Notes: generated by a model not told the origin, from the letters alone. A stretch of DNA of 64,000 bases from Nocardioides sp. Arc9.136 (GCF_030506255.1 NZ_CP113431.1:310001-374000), one strand, 5' to 3'; numbered from the stretch's first letter, positions 1-9,792 are shown. A program made the numbers and translations.

Positions 1-1228
1 GCGCGGGGATGGCCAGCAGGATCGAGACCAGGCCGATGCCGGCGGCCGCGAAGCGGGTCACCTTGATCTCCTGGTCCTCGGTCGCGGTGCCCTTCTTGAT
101 CACGGAGTTGTAGATGTCGTGGGCCACCGACGCCGACGAGGTCAGGGTCAGGCCGGCGACCACCGCGAGGATCGTCGCGAACGCCACGGCCGCGATCAGT
201 GCCAGCAGGATGGCGCCTCCGGTCGACCCGGCCCCGCCACCGACGGACTCGGCCAGCAAGGGGGCGGCCAGGTTGCCGGACGCGTCGAGCTCACCGGACT
301 CCCGCAGGCCCGGGATGTCGAGGAGCGCGGCAGCGCCGAAGCCGAGCACCAGCGTGAAGAGGTAGAAGACGCCGATCAGCCCGATCGCCCACAGGACCGA
401 CTTCCGGGCGTCCCGGGAGGTCGGGACGGTGTAGAAGCGGATGAGGATGTGCGGCAGGCCGGCGGTGCCGAGCACCAGCGCGATGCCGAGGCTGATGAAG
501 TCGATCTTGCTGGTCGCGGTGGCGCCGTACTTCAGGCCCGGCTCGAGGAACGCCGAGCCCTGCCCGGAGTTGCTGGCCGCCGCGCCGAGCAGCTCGGAGA
601 GGTTGAAGTCGAACTTCGCGAGCACCAGCACGACGATCAGCGCGGAGCCGGTCATCAGCAGGACGGCCTTGACGATCTGCACCCAGGTGGTGCCCTTCAT
701 GCCGCCGACGGTGACGTAGAAGATCATCAGCGCGCCGACGCCGAAGATGACGATGTTCTTGACCGCCTGGTCGTCGACGCCGAGCAGCAGCGCGACGAGC
801 GCGCCGGCGCCGACCATCTGCGCGAGCAGGTAGAAGATCGACACCACGACCGTCGAGGTCGCCGCGGCCATCCGCACCGGGCGCTGCTTCATGCGGAACG
901 CCAGCTGGTCGGCCATCGTGTAGCGACCGGAGTTGCGCAGCATCTCGGCCACGAGCAGCAGCGCGACCAGCCAGGCCACGAGGAAGCCGATCGAGTAGAG
1001 GAACCCGTCGTAGCCCGACAGCGCGATCGCGCCCGAGATGCCGAGGAACGACGCCGCCGACATGTAGTCGCCGCCGATCGCGAGCCCGTTCTGCACCGGC
1101 GAGAACGACCGGCCGCCGGCGTAGAAGTCGGCCGTCCCGGACGTCTGCCGGCTGGCCCAGAAGGTGATGCCGACCGTCAGCGCGACGACGGCGAGGAACA
1201 GGATCGTGGTGAGCACCTGGTCGTCCAT
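1..1228 (-). CDS. actP: Cation/acetate symporter ActP-like (SSS family), C-terminus beyond window
   Basis: Sodium:solute symporter family protein that would import acetate or a similar short monocarboxylate with a cation across the cytoplasmic membrane. The visible 409 codons start with a hydrophobic helix, then the family's N-terminal signature (GGRSFSPVQNGLAIGGDYMS) and many membrane helices, including the GGMKGTTWVQ and GLPHILIRFYTVP segments typical of ActP. Family members are about 540 residues, so the last quarter is missing at the left edge. The ATG overlaps the stop of the DUF485 gene by 1 nt in a TGATG-like junction (start 1228), the usual DUF485-ActP pairing. The substrate is inferred from the family; pyruvate or propionate are possible. 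Confidence 0.9.
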   Translation of the reverse strand, partial: MDDQVLTTILFLAVVALTVGITFWASRQTSGTADFYAGGRSFSPVQNGLAIGGDYMSAASFLGISGAIALSGYDGFLYSIGFLVAWLVALLLVAEMLRNSGRYTMADQLAFRMKQRPVRMAAATSTVVVSIFYLLAQMVGAGALVALLLGVDDQAVKNIVIFGVGALMIFYVTVGGMKGTTWVQIVKAVLLMTGSALIVVLVLAKFDFNLSELLGAAASNSGQGSAFLEPGLKYGATATSKIDFISLGIALVLGTAGLPHILIRFYTVPTSRDARKSVLWAIGLIGVFYLFTLVLGFGAAALLDIPGLRESGELDASGNLAAPLLAESVGGGAGSTGGAILLALIAAVAFATILAVVAGLTLTSSASVAHDIYNSVIKKGTATEDQEIKVTRFAAAGIGLVSILLAIPA

Positions 1229-1617
1229 CAGTGGGCCCCTCCCTCGTGGTGGCGGCGCGGGGAGTGGGCGCCGCGCTCGGCGACGTACTGCTCGTCGAGC
1301 TGGCGGGCCAGCGGGTCGAGCTTGCTCTCGGAGTAGCGGGCGTAGAGGAACGCCAGGCCGAACGTCGTCACGAACTGCAGCAGGCCGAAGACCAGCGCGA
1401 CGTTGATGTTGCCGACGACCTTGGTGTCCATGAAGCCACCGGCGTAGTTCGACATCAGGATGTAGAGCAGGTACCAGGCCAGGAACGCGGCCGTGGCGGG
1501 CAGGACGAAGCCCCGGTAGCGCTTGCGCAGCTCGTGGAACTCCGGTGCGGCGGAGAGCTGGTCGTAGACCGGGTCGTGCCGGCCCGCCTGCTCCGGCACC
1601 TCGGGCGGTGTGGTCAC
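1228..1617 (-). CDS. DUF485 membrane protein, ActP partner
   Basis: Small inner-membrane protein of 129 residues, the size and layout of DUF485 proteins (two membrane helices at about residues 40-60 and 75-95) that are nearly always encoded directly upstream of ActP symporters. The GTG at 1617 was chosen because a GAGAGGGG ribosome site lies about 8 nt upstream and because it gives the normal family length; the open frame itself continues much further upstream without conserved sequence. It ends on the first base of the actP start, implying translational coupling. Its molecular role is not established; assembly or regulation of the symporter is the usual guess. Confidence 0.85.
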   Translation of the reverse strand: MTTPPEVPEQAGRHDPVYDQLSAAPEFHELRKRYRGFVLPATAAFLAWYLLYILMSNYAGGFMDTKVVGNINVALVFGLLQFVTTFGLAFLYARYSESKLDPLARQLDEQYVAERGAHSPRRHHEGGAH

Positions 1618-1897
1618 CGAATGGCCCCTCTCGTGGACAGGTGTGATCGGCGTCACCGTAGGAGCGGGCGCGCGGGCGACGGCAGGCCTCCGCGCGGGTA
1701 CGTCGCCCAGCGGCGAGCGCTCGTCGGTGAGCGGTCGGTCGCGCGCGACGAACGGTCGCCGGGTCGGGGCCGGGATCACGGGTGGCTCGCGGCCGGGCTC
1801 GTGAGGCGGTGAGGTCCGTGAGGCCGTGAGGACAAGTTGACGTCGGCGAACCAGCGGGCGGCGCCGGAGGTCATCTCCGGCGCCGAGGTTGGGAGCC
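1618..1897. other. Divergent intergenic region DUF485/narK
   Basis: About 280 bp with no convincing gene, between the divergent DUF485-actP and nitrate operons, so it must hold both promoters. A run of four near-identical GTGAGG units lies at about 1800-1831, just before a TTGACG hexamer (1839-1844). The GTGAGG array could be a regulator binding site, but no matching -10 box is obvious. Confidence 0.4.
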
Positions 1898-3448
1898 ATG
1901 ACGACGACCGCACCCGCGACCGAGGTCGCTGCCGCCGCGACGCCGGCCGCCGCGCCGCCCGCCCCTCCCGCACCGTCCGCGCCGTCCGCACCCGCGCGCC
2001 GTACCGGCCGGTGGATCGAGGACTGGCGGCCCGAGGACGCGACGTTCTGGGAGCAGACCGGTCGCGCGGTGGCCCGCCGCAACCTGGCCTGGTCGATCTT
2101 CGCCGAGCACCTGGGCTTCTCGGTGTGGCTGATCTGGAGCGTCAGCTCGGCGTTCCTGGTCTCGGCCGGCTTCGACTTCACCGCCCAGCAGCTCTTCCTG
2201 CTGGTGGCGCTGCCGAACCTGGTCGGCTCGCTGCTGCGGCTGCCCTACACCTTCGCGGTGCCGCGGTTCGGCGGGCGGAACTGGACGATGGTGAGCGCGG
2301 CGATGCTGCTGGTGCCGACGCTGCTGTTCACCTACGCCGTGCAGGAGCCGACCACGCCGTTCTGGGCCTTCTGCCTGATCGCCGCGACGGCCGGCTTCGG
2401 CGGCGGCAACTTCGCCTCCTCGATGGCCAACATCAACTTCTTCTACCCCGCCGCCCAGAAGGGCGCCGCGCTCGGCCTGAACGCGGCCGGCGGCAACCTC
2501 GGTGTCTCGCTGGTCCAGCTCCTCCTGCCCGTCCTCGTCGGCGGCGCGGGGATCTTCGGGCTGGTGCAGGCCTCCGACGGCGGCGTCCACCTGGAGCGGG
2601 CCGCCTGGGTCTACGCCGGGCTGGCGGTGGTGGCGACGTTCGCGGCGTGGCGCTGGATGGACAACCTCGGGACCGCGGTCTCCCGGCCGCGCGAGCAGCT
2701 GCGCGTCGTGCGGCACCGCCACACCTGGGTGATGGCGTTCCTCTACATCGGCACGTTCGGCTCGTTCATCGGCTACTCGGCGGCGATGCCGCTCCTGATC
2801 AAGCTCAACTTCTGGGTCCCCGGGCCCGGCGCCCTCGGCACCGGCGTCTACTTCGCCTACTACGCCTTCCTCGGCGCCCTGGTCGGCTCCGCGACCCGGC
2901 CGCTGGGCGGCTGGCTGGCCGACCGGGTCGGCGGTGCGAAGGTCACCCTCGGCGCCTTCGCCGCGATGATCGTGGGCACGCTGGCGGTGCTGTGGACGCT
3001 GACCCAGCTCACGCCGAACCCGACGCAGGACCCGGCGATCGCGACCGACAACCGCTCCTGGTTCCCGTGGTTCCTCGCCTTCTTCCTCTGCGTCTTCGCC
3101 GCGACCGGCATCGGCAACGGCTCGACGTACAAGATGATCCCGGCGATCTGGCGCACCGAGGCCGAGCGCGCGACGACGGCGGGCACGCCCGAGCGGACCG
3201 CTGCGGTCGACGCCGCGACGAAGCAGGCCTCCGCGGCGATCGGCGTCATCGGGGCCGTCGGCGCGGTCGGCGGCTTCCTGGTCCCGCTGGCGTTCAGCTC
3301 GCCGTGGGTCGAGGACCCGATGTCGGCGACCAAGGGTGCGTTCGTCGTCTTCACGGCGTTCTACGTCGTCTGTGCCGCCGTCGTGCACGTCGTCTTCTGC
3401 GCCGTCGCGCGGGGGAGGCCGGCGCGGTCCGGACGGCGATCTGAGTGA
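1898..3448 (+). CDS. narK: Nitrate/nitrite transporter NarK (MFS)
   Basis: Major facilitator that brings nitrate in (and may exchange nitrite) as the first step of the assimilation operon. The 516-residue protein has a 60-residue Ala/Pro-rich cytoplasmic N-terminus and then about 12 membrane helices; the glycine-rich nitrate-signature segments are visible (GFGGGNFASSMANINFFYP near residue 170 and the later GIGNGSTYKMIP near 410, both typical of NarK/NasA transporters). The ATG at 1898 has GGGAG 6 nt upstream; an in-frame TTG at 1889 is less likely. Its stop overlaps the GTG of the reductase gene by 4 bp (GTGA), so it is the first gene of a translationally coupled operon. Confidence 0.93.
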   Translation: MTTTAPATEVAAAATPAAAPPAPPAPSAPSAPARRTGRWIEDWRPEDATFWEQTGRAVARRNLAWSIFAEHLGFSVWLIWSVSSAFLVSAGFDFTAQQLFLLVALPNLVGSLLRLPYTFAVPRFGGRNWTMVSAAMLLVPTLLFTYAVQEPTTPFWAFCLIAATAGFGGGNFASSMANINFFYPAAQKGAALGLNAAGGNLGVSLVQLLLPVLVGGAGIFGLVQASDGGVHLERAAWVYAGLAVVATFAAWRWMDNLGTAVSRPREQLRVVRHRHTWVMAFLYIGTFGSFIGYSAAMPLLIKLNFWVPGPGALGTGVYFAYYAFLGALVGSATRPLGGWLADRVGGAKVTLGAFAAMIVGTLAVLWTLTQLTPNPTQDPAIATDNRSWFPWFLAFFLCVFAATGIGNGSTYKMIPAIWRTEAERATTAGTPERTAAVDAATKQASAAIGVIGAVGAVGGFLVPLAFSSPWVEDPMSATKGAFVVFTAFYVVCAAVVHVVFCAVARGRPARSGRRSE

Positions 3449-5502
3449 CCACGGGCTCGACGCGGACCCACTGCCCCTACTGCAGCCTGCAGTGCGGCAT
3501 GACCCTCGAACGGGTCGGCCGCACGCTGGAGGTGCGGCCCTGGCCGGAGTTCCCCGTCAACGAGGGCGCGCTGTGCCGGAAGGGCTGGACCGCGACCGGG
3601 CTGCGCGGGCACCGGGAGCGGCTGACCACGCCGCTGGTGCGCGACGCCGCGACCGGTGAGCTGCGGGCGGCCGGCTGGGACGAGGCGCTCGACCTCGTCG
3701 CCGAGCGGCTCCGGGCGGTGCAGTCCGCGCACGGCCGCGACGCCGTGGCGGTCTTCGGCGGCGGCGGGCTGACCAACGAGAAGGCCTACCAGCTCGGCAA
3801 GCTGGCGCGCGTCGCGCTCGGCACCAGCCAGGTCGACTACAACGGCCGCTGGTGCATGAGCTCGGCCGCCTCCGCGGGCAACCAGGCCCTCGGGATCGAC
3901 CGGGGGCTGCCGTTCCCGCTGGCCGACGTGGAGCGGGCCGACGTCGTCGTGCTGGTCGGCTCGAACCTCGCCGAGACGATGCCCCCGGCGGCGCGGCACC
4001 TCGACCGGCTCCGCGAGCGGGGCGGGCGCGTCGTGGTGGTCGACCCGCGACGCACGCCGACCGCCGAGCGGGCCGACCTCGTCCTCCAGCCGGTGCCGGG
4101 CACGGACCTGCCGCTGGCCCTCGGCGTGCTGCACCTGCTCGACGCGGCCGGCGCCGTCGACGAGGAGTACGTCGCCACGCGGACGACCGGGTTCGACGCG
4201 GTCCGCAGGTCGGTCGTCGGCTGGTGGCCCGAGCGGGTCGAGCGGGTCACCGGCGTGCCCGCCGCGGAGCTGCGCGCGCTGGCCGACCTGCTGGCCGGCT
4301 CCCCGCGCGTGGTGGTGCTGACCGCCCGCGGGGCAGAGCAGCACAGCCAGGGCACCGCCACGGTGCTCGCCTGGCTCAACGTGGCGCTCGCCCTCGGGAT
4401 GCCGGGAAAGGTCGGCGCCGGCTACGGCTGCCTCACCGGCCAGGGCAACGGCCAGGGCGGTCGCGAGCACGGCCAGAAGGCCGACCAGCTCCCGGGCTAC
4501 CGGATGATCGACGACCCCGCCGCCCGGGCCCACGTCGCCGGGGTGTGGGGCGTCGACCCGGACTCGCTGCCGGGCCCCGGCCGGTCGGCGTACGAGCTGC
4601 TGGACTCCCTCGGCACCGACGAGGGCGCCCGGGCGCTGCTGGTGCTGGGCAGCAACATCGTGGTCTCCGCGCCCCACGCCACCCACGTCACCGAGCGGCT
4701 CGCCGCCCTCGACCTGCTCGTCGTCGCCGACATCGTTCTTTCCGAGACCGCGTCGCTGGCAGACGTCGTGCTGCCCGTGACCCAGTGGGCCGAGGAGACC
4801 GGCACCATGACGAACCTCGAGGGCCGGGTGGTGCTGCGCGAGCGCGCGGTCTCGCCGCCCGCGGGCGTGCGCACCGACCTCGAGCTGATGGCCGACCTGG
4901 CCGGGCGGCTCGGGTCGCCGGTGCCGTTCTCCGCCGACCCGGCCGAGGTGTTCGCCGAGCTCGGCCGGGCCTCGGCCGGCGGTCGCGCGGACTACGCCGG
5001 CATCACCCACGAGCGGATCCGGGCCGAGCACGGGGTGTTCTGGCCCTGCCCGGACGCCGACCACCCCGGGACCCCGCGGCTGTTCGCGGACCGCTTCGCC
5101 ACGCCCGACGGTCGGGCGCGGTTCGTGGTGGTCGACCACGCCGGCGCCGCGGAGCAGCCGGACGCGGCGTACCCCCTCCACCTGACGACGGGGCGGGTCC
5201 TCGCGCAGTACCAGTCCGGCGCGCAGACCCGCCGCGTCCGCGACCTGCCCGACGACGGGCCCTTCGTGGAGCTGCACCCGATGCTGGCCGACCGGATCGG
5301 CGCGCGCGACGGCGAGCCGGTCGTCGTGACCACCCGGCGCGGGGAGCTCACGGCGCCGGCGCGGGTGGTCGCCACGATCCGCGCCGACACGGTGTTCGTG
5401 CCGTTCCACTGGGTCGGGGCGAACCGGCTCACCAACGACGCGCTCGACCCCTCCTCGCGGATGCCGGAGTTCAAGGCCTGTGCGGCGGCGGTGCGCGCAT
5501 GA
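3445..5502 (+). CDS. nasA: Assimilatory nitrate reductase catalytic subunit (Mo-bisMGD, [4Fe-4S])
   Basis: Cytoplasmic molybdopterin oxidoreductase reducing nitrate to nitrite. The 685 residues begin with the four-cysteine [4Fe-4S] site (C10, C13, C17, C44 in CPYCSLQCG and LCRKGW), followed by the bis-MGD oxidoreductase domain (about 60-480) and a C-terminal molydopterin dinucleotide-binding barrel (about 560-680). There is no twin-arginine signal, which fits a cytoplasmic NasA/NarB-type enzyme rather than periplasmic Nap. Unlike Klebsiella NasA it lacks a C-terminal [2Fe-2S] domain; the next gene carries one instead. The GTG start overlaps narK and the stop overlaps the next ATG, both by 4 bp. 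Confidence 0.93.
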   Translation: MTTGSTRTHCPYCSLQCGMTLERVGRTLEVRPWPEFPVNEGALCRKGWTATGLRGHRERLTTPLVRDAATGELRAAGWDEALDLVAERLRAVQSAHGRDAVAVFGGGGLTNEKAYQLGKLARVALGTSQVDYNGRWCMSSAASAGNQALGIDRGLPFPLADVERADVVVLVGSNLAETMPPAARHLDRLRERGGRVVVVDPRRTPTAERADLVLQPVPGTDLPLALGVLHLLDAAGAVDEEYVATRTTGFDAVRRSVVGWWPERVERVTGVPAAELRALADLLAGSPRVVVLTARGAEQHSQGTATVLAWLNVALALGMPGKVGAGYGCLTGQGNGQGGREHGQKADQLPGYRMIDDPAARAHVAGVWGVDPDSLPGPGRSAYELLDSLGTDEGARALLVLGSNIVVSAPHATHVTERLAALDLLVVADIVLSETASLADVVLPVTQWAEETGTMTNLEGRVVLRERAVSPPAGVRTDLELMADLAGRLGSPVPFSADPAEVFAELGRASAGGRADYAGITHERIRAEHGVFWPCPDADHPGTPRLFADRFATPDGRARFVVVDHAGAAEQPDAAYPLHLTTGRVLAQYQSGAQTRRVRDLPDDGPFVELHPMLADRIGARDGEPVVVTTRRGELTAPARVVATIRADTVFVPFHWVGANRLTNDALDPSSRMPEFKACAAAVRA

Positions 5503-6926
5503 GCCGCGGGCGGACCCTCGAGCGGGTGGTCGTCGTCGGCGCCGGGATGGCGGCGGTCCGGCTGGCCGGCGACCTCGCGGGCGGCGGCGCCCACGACGTG
5601 GTGCTGCTCGGCGACGAGCCGCACGCGCCGTACAACCGGATCCTGCTCTCGGCCGTGCTGGAGGGCACCCACGACCCGGCGTCGCTCGCGCTGCCGCTGC
5701 CCGACGAGGTGGACCTGCGCACGGGCACCCGGGTCGTCGAGGTGCACCGGGCCGAGCGCGAGGTGGAGCTGGCCGACCGGACCCGGGTGGGCTACGACCG
5801 GCTCGTGCTCGCCACCGGCAGCGTGCCGACGCTGCCGCCGATCCGCGGCCTGGTCCGGGTCGACGGTCGCCTCGACGACCGGGTGCACGCCTTCCGGAGC
5901 CTCGAGGACTGCCGCCGGCTCGACGCGGCCGTCCCGGCGGCGCGCCGCGCCGTCGTCGTCGGTGGCGGCCTGCTCGGCCTGCAGGTGGCTCGAGCCCTGA
6001 GCGTCCGCGGGCTGGTCACCGAGGTGGTCGAGGGCGGCGAGCACCTGCTGCGCAGCCAGGTCGGCCCGGCCGCCGGGTCCGTGCTGGCCCGCGGGCTGCG
6101 CCGCCTCGGCACCACCGTCTGCACCGGTGCGCGCGCGGTCCGGCTGACCCCCACGGGCGACACGTGCCGGCTGAGCCTGGACAACGGCTACGCGCTGGAG
6201 GACCTCGACCTGGTCGTGCTCACCGCCGGCGGCCGGCCGAGCACCGCGCTCGCCCGCCGGGCCGGCCTCGCCGTACGTCGCGGGGTGGTCGTGGACGACC
6301 GCCTGTGCACCAGCGACGAGCAGGTCCACGCGATCGGCGACTGCGCCCAGCGCGGCGACCGCACGACGGGGTTCGTCGCTCCCGCCTGGGAGCAGGCCGA
6401 GGTGCTGGCCCGGCACCTGCGCGGCGAGGACCGGTCCTACGAGGGGTCGCGGGTCGTCGCCCGGCTGCGCGCCACCGACCTCGACGTCGCCGTGCTGGGC
6501 GAGCCGGAGCGGGCCGAGGGCGAGGTGGTCGAGGTGACCAACCCCGTCGTCGGCTCCCACCGCAAGCTGGTCGTGCGCGACGGGCGGATCGTGGCCGCGA
6601 CCCTCGTCGGCGACCTCTCCCGCGTCGGCCTGGTCACCCAGCACTTCGACCGCGGCACCGTCCTCGGCCCCACCGAGCCGGCCGACCTGCTCCTGCCCGA
6701 GCGGCCCGCGGCCGGCGCGCCGAGCGCCGCCGCGGCCCTGCCCGACGACGCCGAGGTCTGCGCGTGCGCCGGCGTCACCGCCGGGCGCGTCCGCGCCTGC
6801 TCCTCGCTGGCCGACGTCACCGCCACCACCCGCGCCACCACCGGTTGCGGCGGCTGCGCCGCCAGCGTCCGCGACCTGCTCGCAGCACGACCGTCCCTCA
6901 GCAGCATGGAAGGAACCCCCCGATGA
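5499..6926 (+). CDS. FAD-dependent oxidoreductase with BFD-like [2Fe-2S] domain, nitrate reductase electron donor
   Basis: A 475-residue flavoprotein resembling the N-terminal half of NirB. It has an FAD-binding GAGMAA motif near residue 13, a second NAD(P)-binding fold with GGGLLG near residue 155, and a C-terminal BFD-like [2Fe-2S] site with the cysteines CAC...CGGC (about residues 424-455). It lacks the sirohaem domain, so it cannot reduce nitrite itself. Its place between the nitrate reductase (which has no [2Fe-2S] tail) and nirB makes it the likely NAD(P)H-to-NasA electron-transfer subunit, the NasB/NasC role; that is inference. ATGA overlaps occur at both ends. Confidence 0.85.
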   Translation: MSRGRTLERVVVVGAGMAAVRLAGDLAGGGAHDVVLLGDEPHAPYNRILLSAVLEGTHDPASLALPLPDEVDLRTGTRVVEVHRAEREVELADRTRVGYDRLVLATGSVPTLPPIRGLVRVDGRLDDRVHAFRSLEDCRRLDAAVPAARRAVVVGGGLLGLQVARALSVRGLVTEVVEGGEHLLRSQVGPAAGSVLARGLRRLGTTVCTGARAVRLTPTGDTCRLSLDNGYALEDLDLVVLTAGGRPSTALARRAGLAVRRGVVVDDRLCTSDEQVHAIGDCAQRGDRTTGFVAPAWEQAEVLARHLRGEDRSYEGSRVVARLRATDLDVAVLGEPERAEGEVVEVTNPVVGSHRKLVVRDGRIVAATLVGDLSRVGLVTQHFDRGTVLGPTEPADLLLPERPAAGAPSAAAALPDDAEVCACAGVTAGRVRACSSLADVTATTRATTGCGGCAASVRDLLAARPSLSSMEGTPR

Positions 6927-9445
6927 GCCCCCACCTCCGCAAGACCCTCGTGGTCGTCGGCCACGGCATGGTCGGCCACCGCTTCGTGCAGGCGGCGATC
7001 GAGCGCGGCCTCACCGAGACCCACGACGTCGTGGTGGTCGGCGAGGAGCCGCGCCCCGCGTACGACCGCGTCGCGCTCACCTCGTTCTTCGAGGTCGGCG
7101 CCGACGCACTGTCGTTCCTGCCGGCCGGGGAGTACGACGACCCGCGGGTGCGGCTGCTGCTCGGCACGTCGGTCGTGGAGGTCGACCCGGCCGGGCGGAC
7201 CGTGCGCCTCTCCGACGGCACCGCCGTCGCCTACGACGAGCTCGTGCTCGCGACCGGCGCCGCGCCGTTCGTGCCGCCGGTGCCCGGCCACGACCTGCCC
7301 GGCTGCTTCGTCTACCGCACGATCGAGGACCTCGAGGCGATCCGCGACGCGGCCGCCGGTGCGCGGACGGGTGCCGTCGTCGGGGGTGGCCTGCTCGGGC
7401 TGGAGGCCGCCAACGCGCTGCACGGCCTCGGCCTGGAGACCCACGTGGTCGAGATGGCGCCCCGGCTGATGCCGGTCCAGGTCGACGACGCCGGCGGCGC
7501 GACGCTGGCCCGCCACGTCGAGGGGCTGGGGCTGCGGCTGCACACCGGGGTCGCGACGAAGGCGGTCCTCGAGCGCGACGGCCGTGCCGCGGGGCTCGAC
7601 CTCGGCGAGGCCGGCGGCCGCGTGGAGGCCGACGTCGTGGTGTTCTCCGCGGGCATCCGCCCGCGGGACGCCCTGGCCCGGGCCGCCGGGCTGGACCTGG
7701 CCGAGCGCGGGGGCGTGCTGGTCGACGAGCGGTGCCGCACCTCCGACCCGCACGTGTGGGCGGTCGGGGAGTGCGCGGCGCCGGCGGGACGGATGTACGG
7801 CCTGGTCGCGCCGGGCTACGCGATGGCCGAGGTCGTCGTCGACGCGCTGCTCGGCGGGCCGGGGGAGTTCACCGGTGCCGACATGTCCACCAAGCTCAAG
7901 CTGATGGGCGTGGACGTGGCGTCTTTCGGCGACGCGTTCGCGACCACCGCCGGTGCGCTGGAGCTGGTCCTGGCCGACGCCGTGGCCGGGGTCTACAAGA
8001 AGCTGGTCGTCTCCGAGGACGGTCGCCGGCTCCTCGGCGGGATCCTGGTCGGTGACGCGTCGGCGTACGGCGTGCTCCGCCCGATGGTCAGCTCCGGCAT
8101 CGAGCTGCCCGAGAACCCCGAGGAGCTGATCCTCCCGGCCTCCCGGGGCGGCGCCGAGGTGAGCCTGCCCGACGACGCGCAGGTCTGCTCCTGCAACGAC
8201 GTGAGCAAGGCCGACATCGTCGCGGCCGCCGCCTGCGAGGGCACGACGCGCGCCGGCGCCACCTGCGGCTCGTGCAAGCCGCTGGTCAAGAAGGTGATCG
8301 AGGAGTACTACGCCGCGCAGGGCCGCACGGTCGACCGCAGCCTGTGCGAGCACTTCGCGATGACCCGCCAGGAGCTCTTCGACGTGGTCGCCGTCCACGG
8401 GTACACCGGCTTCGACCAGGTCGTCGCCGGCCACGGCACCGGCCGCGGCTGCGACGTCTGCAAGCCCACCGTCGCCTCGATCCTCGCCTCCCAGCTCGGC
8501 CACCACGTGCTCGACGAGGGGAGCGCGGCGCTGCAGGACACCAACGACGCCTACCTGGCCAACATCCAGCGCAACGGCACCTACTCGGTCGTCCCGCGGA
8601 TCCCCGGCGGCGAGATCACCCCCGAGGGGCTGATCGTGATCGGCGAGGTCGCCCGGGACTTCGGGCTCTACACCAAGATCACCGGCGGCCAGCGCATCGA
8701 CCTGTTCGGCGCGCGGATGGAGGAGCTGCCGGCGATCTGGTCGCGGCTGGTCGACGCCGGCTTCGAGTCCGGCCACGCCTACGGCAAGTCGCTGCGCACG
8801 GTGAAGTCGTGCGTCGGCTCGACCTGGTGCCGGTACGGCGTGCAGGACTCGGTCCGGATGGCGATCGACCTGGAGCTGCGCTACCGCGGGCTGCGCTCGC
8901 CGCACAAGCTCAAGGGCGGCGTCAGCGGCTGCGCCCGCGAGTGCGCGGAGGCGCGCGCGAAGGACTTCGGGATCATCGCCACCGAGAAGGGCTGGAACCT
9001 CTACGTCGGCGGGAACGGCGGCGCCACCCCCGCCCACGCCCGGCTGCTGGCCGGGGACCTCGACGACGGGACGCTCGTGCGCTACCTCGACCGGTTCCTC
9101 ATGTACTACGTCCGGACCGCCGACCGGCTGCAGCGCACCGCCCCGTGGATCGACTCCCTCGACGGCGGGCTCGAGCGGGTCCGCGAGGTCGTGGTCGACG
9201 ACGCGCTCGGGCTCGGCTCGGAGCTCGAGGCGGCGATGGCCCGGCACGTCGACGGCTACCAGGACGAGTGGCGGGGCACCCTGGAGGACCCCGACAAGCT
9301 CGCGCGCTTCGTGTCCTTCGTCAACGCCCCGGACGTGCCCGACCCGCACATCGCGTTCCGCGCCGAGCGCGACCAGGAGGTCCCGGCGGAGCCGACCGGC
9401 CCGGTCACCCTCGGCGCGACGATCCCGGTCGGGGCGCCGCGGTGA
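6923..9445 (+). CDS. nirB: Assimilatory nitrite reductase large subunit NirB
   Basis: NAD(P)H-dependent sirohaem enzyme making ammonium from nitrite in the cytoplasm. The 840 residues show an FAD site (GHGMVG near residue 14), an NAD(P) site (GGGLLG near 154), a BFD-like [2Fe-2S] domain (CSCND...CGSC, about 422-455), a second partial BFD-like motif (GCDVCKP near 512), a ferredoxin-like half domain, and the sirohaem/[4Fe-4S] cysteines in CVGSTWC (about 630-636) and GCARECAEA (about 670-674). This is the full family length and order. It is coupled by 4-bp overlaps to the flavoprotein gene upstream and nirD downstream. Confidence 0.96.
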   Translation: MSPHLRKTLVVVGHGMVGHRFVQAAIERGLTETHDVVVVGEEPRPAYDRVALTSFFEVGADALSFLPAGEYDDPRVRLLLGTSVVEVDPAGRTVRLSDGTAVAYDELVLATGAAPFVPPVPGHDLPGCFVYRTIEDLEAIRDAAAGARTGAVVGGGLLGLEAANALHGLGLETHVVEMAPRLMPVQVDDAGGATLARHVEGLGLRLHTGVATKAVLERDGRAAGLDLGEAGGRVEADVVVFSAGIRPRDALARAAGLDLAERGGVLVDERCRTSDPHVWAVGECAAPAGRMYGLVAPGYAMAEVVVDALLGGPGEFTGADMSTKLKLMGVDVASFGDAFATTAGALELVLADAVAGVYKKLVVSEDGRRLLGGILVGDASAYGVLRPMVSSGIELPENPEELILPASRGGAEVSLPDDAQVCSCNDVSKADIVAAAACEGTTRAGATCGSCKPLVKKVIEEYYAAQGRTVDRSLCEHFAMTRQELFDVVAVHGYTGFDQVVAGHGTGRGCDVCKPTVASILASQLGHHVLDEGSAALQDTNDAYLANIQRNGTYSVVPRIPGGEITPEGLIVIGEVARDFGLYTKITGGQRIDLFGARMEELPAIWSRLVDAGFESGHAYGKSLRTVKSCVGSTWCRYGVQDSVRMAIDLELRYRGLRSPHKLKGGVSGCARECAEARAKDFGIIATEKGWNLYVGGNGGATPAHARLLAGDLDDGTLVRYLDRFLMYYVRTADRLQRTAPWIDSLDGGLERVREVVVDDALGLGSELEAAMARHVDGYQDEWRGTLEDPDKLARFVSFVNAPDVPDPHIAFRAERDQEVPAEPTGPVTLGATIPVGAPR

Positions 9446-9792
9446 GCGCGGGCGTCCCCACCACGGCGTACACGGTGGTGTGCGGGCTCGACCGGGTCCC
9501 GCGGGAGGGCGGGGTCTGCGCCCTGGTCGAGGGGCGGGCGGTGGCGGTCTTCCGGACCTGGGACGACGAGGTGTTCGCCCTGGACAACTACGATCCCTTC
9601 TCGCGGGCCTCGGTGCTGGCCCGTGGCATCGTCGGCACGCGCGGGGAGGTCCCGTTCGTCGCCTCGCCGATGCACAAGCAGGCCTTCGACCTGCGCACCG
9701 GGCAGTGCCTCGACGACGCGGCGGTCCGGGTACCGACGTACGACGTCGCCGTCCGCGACGGGACGGTCCTGGTGGGTCCGGCCCGCCGGTGA
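9442..9792 (+). CDS. nirD: Nitrite reductase small subunit NirD
   Basis: A 116-residue Rieske-fold protein that partners NirB. As usual for NirD it lacks the Cys/His ligands of a true Rieske cluster (the loops read YDPFS and SPMHKQAFDL), so it does not bind [2Fe-2S] itself. The GTG start overlaps the nirB stop in GTGA. The stop overlaps a possible GTG of the next frame, although a later start with a better ribosome site is preferred there. Confidence 0.93.
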   Translation: MSAGVPTTAYTVVCGLDRVPREGGVCALVEGRAVAVFRTWDDEVFALDNYDPFSRASVLARGIVGTRGEVPFVASPMHKQAFDLRTGQCLDDAAVRVPTYDVAVRDGTVLVGPARR

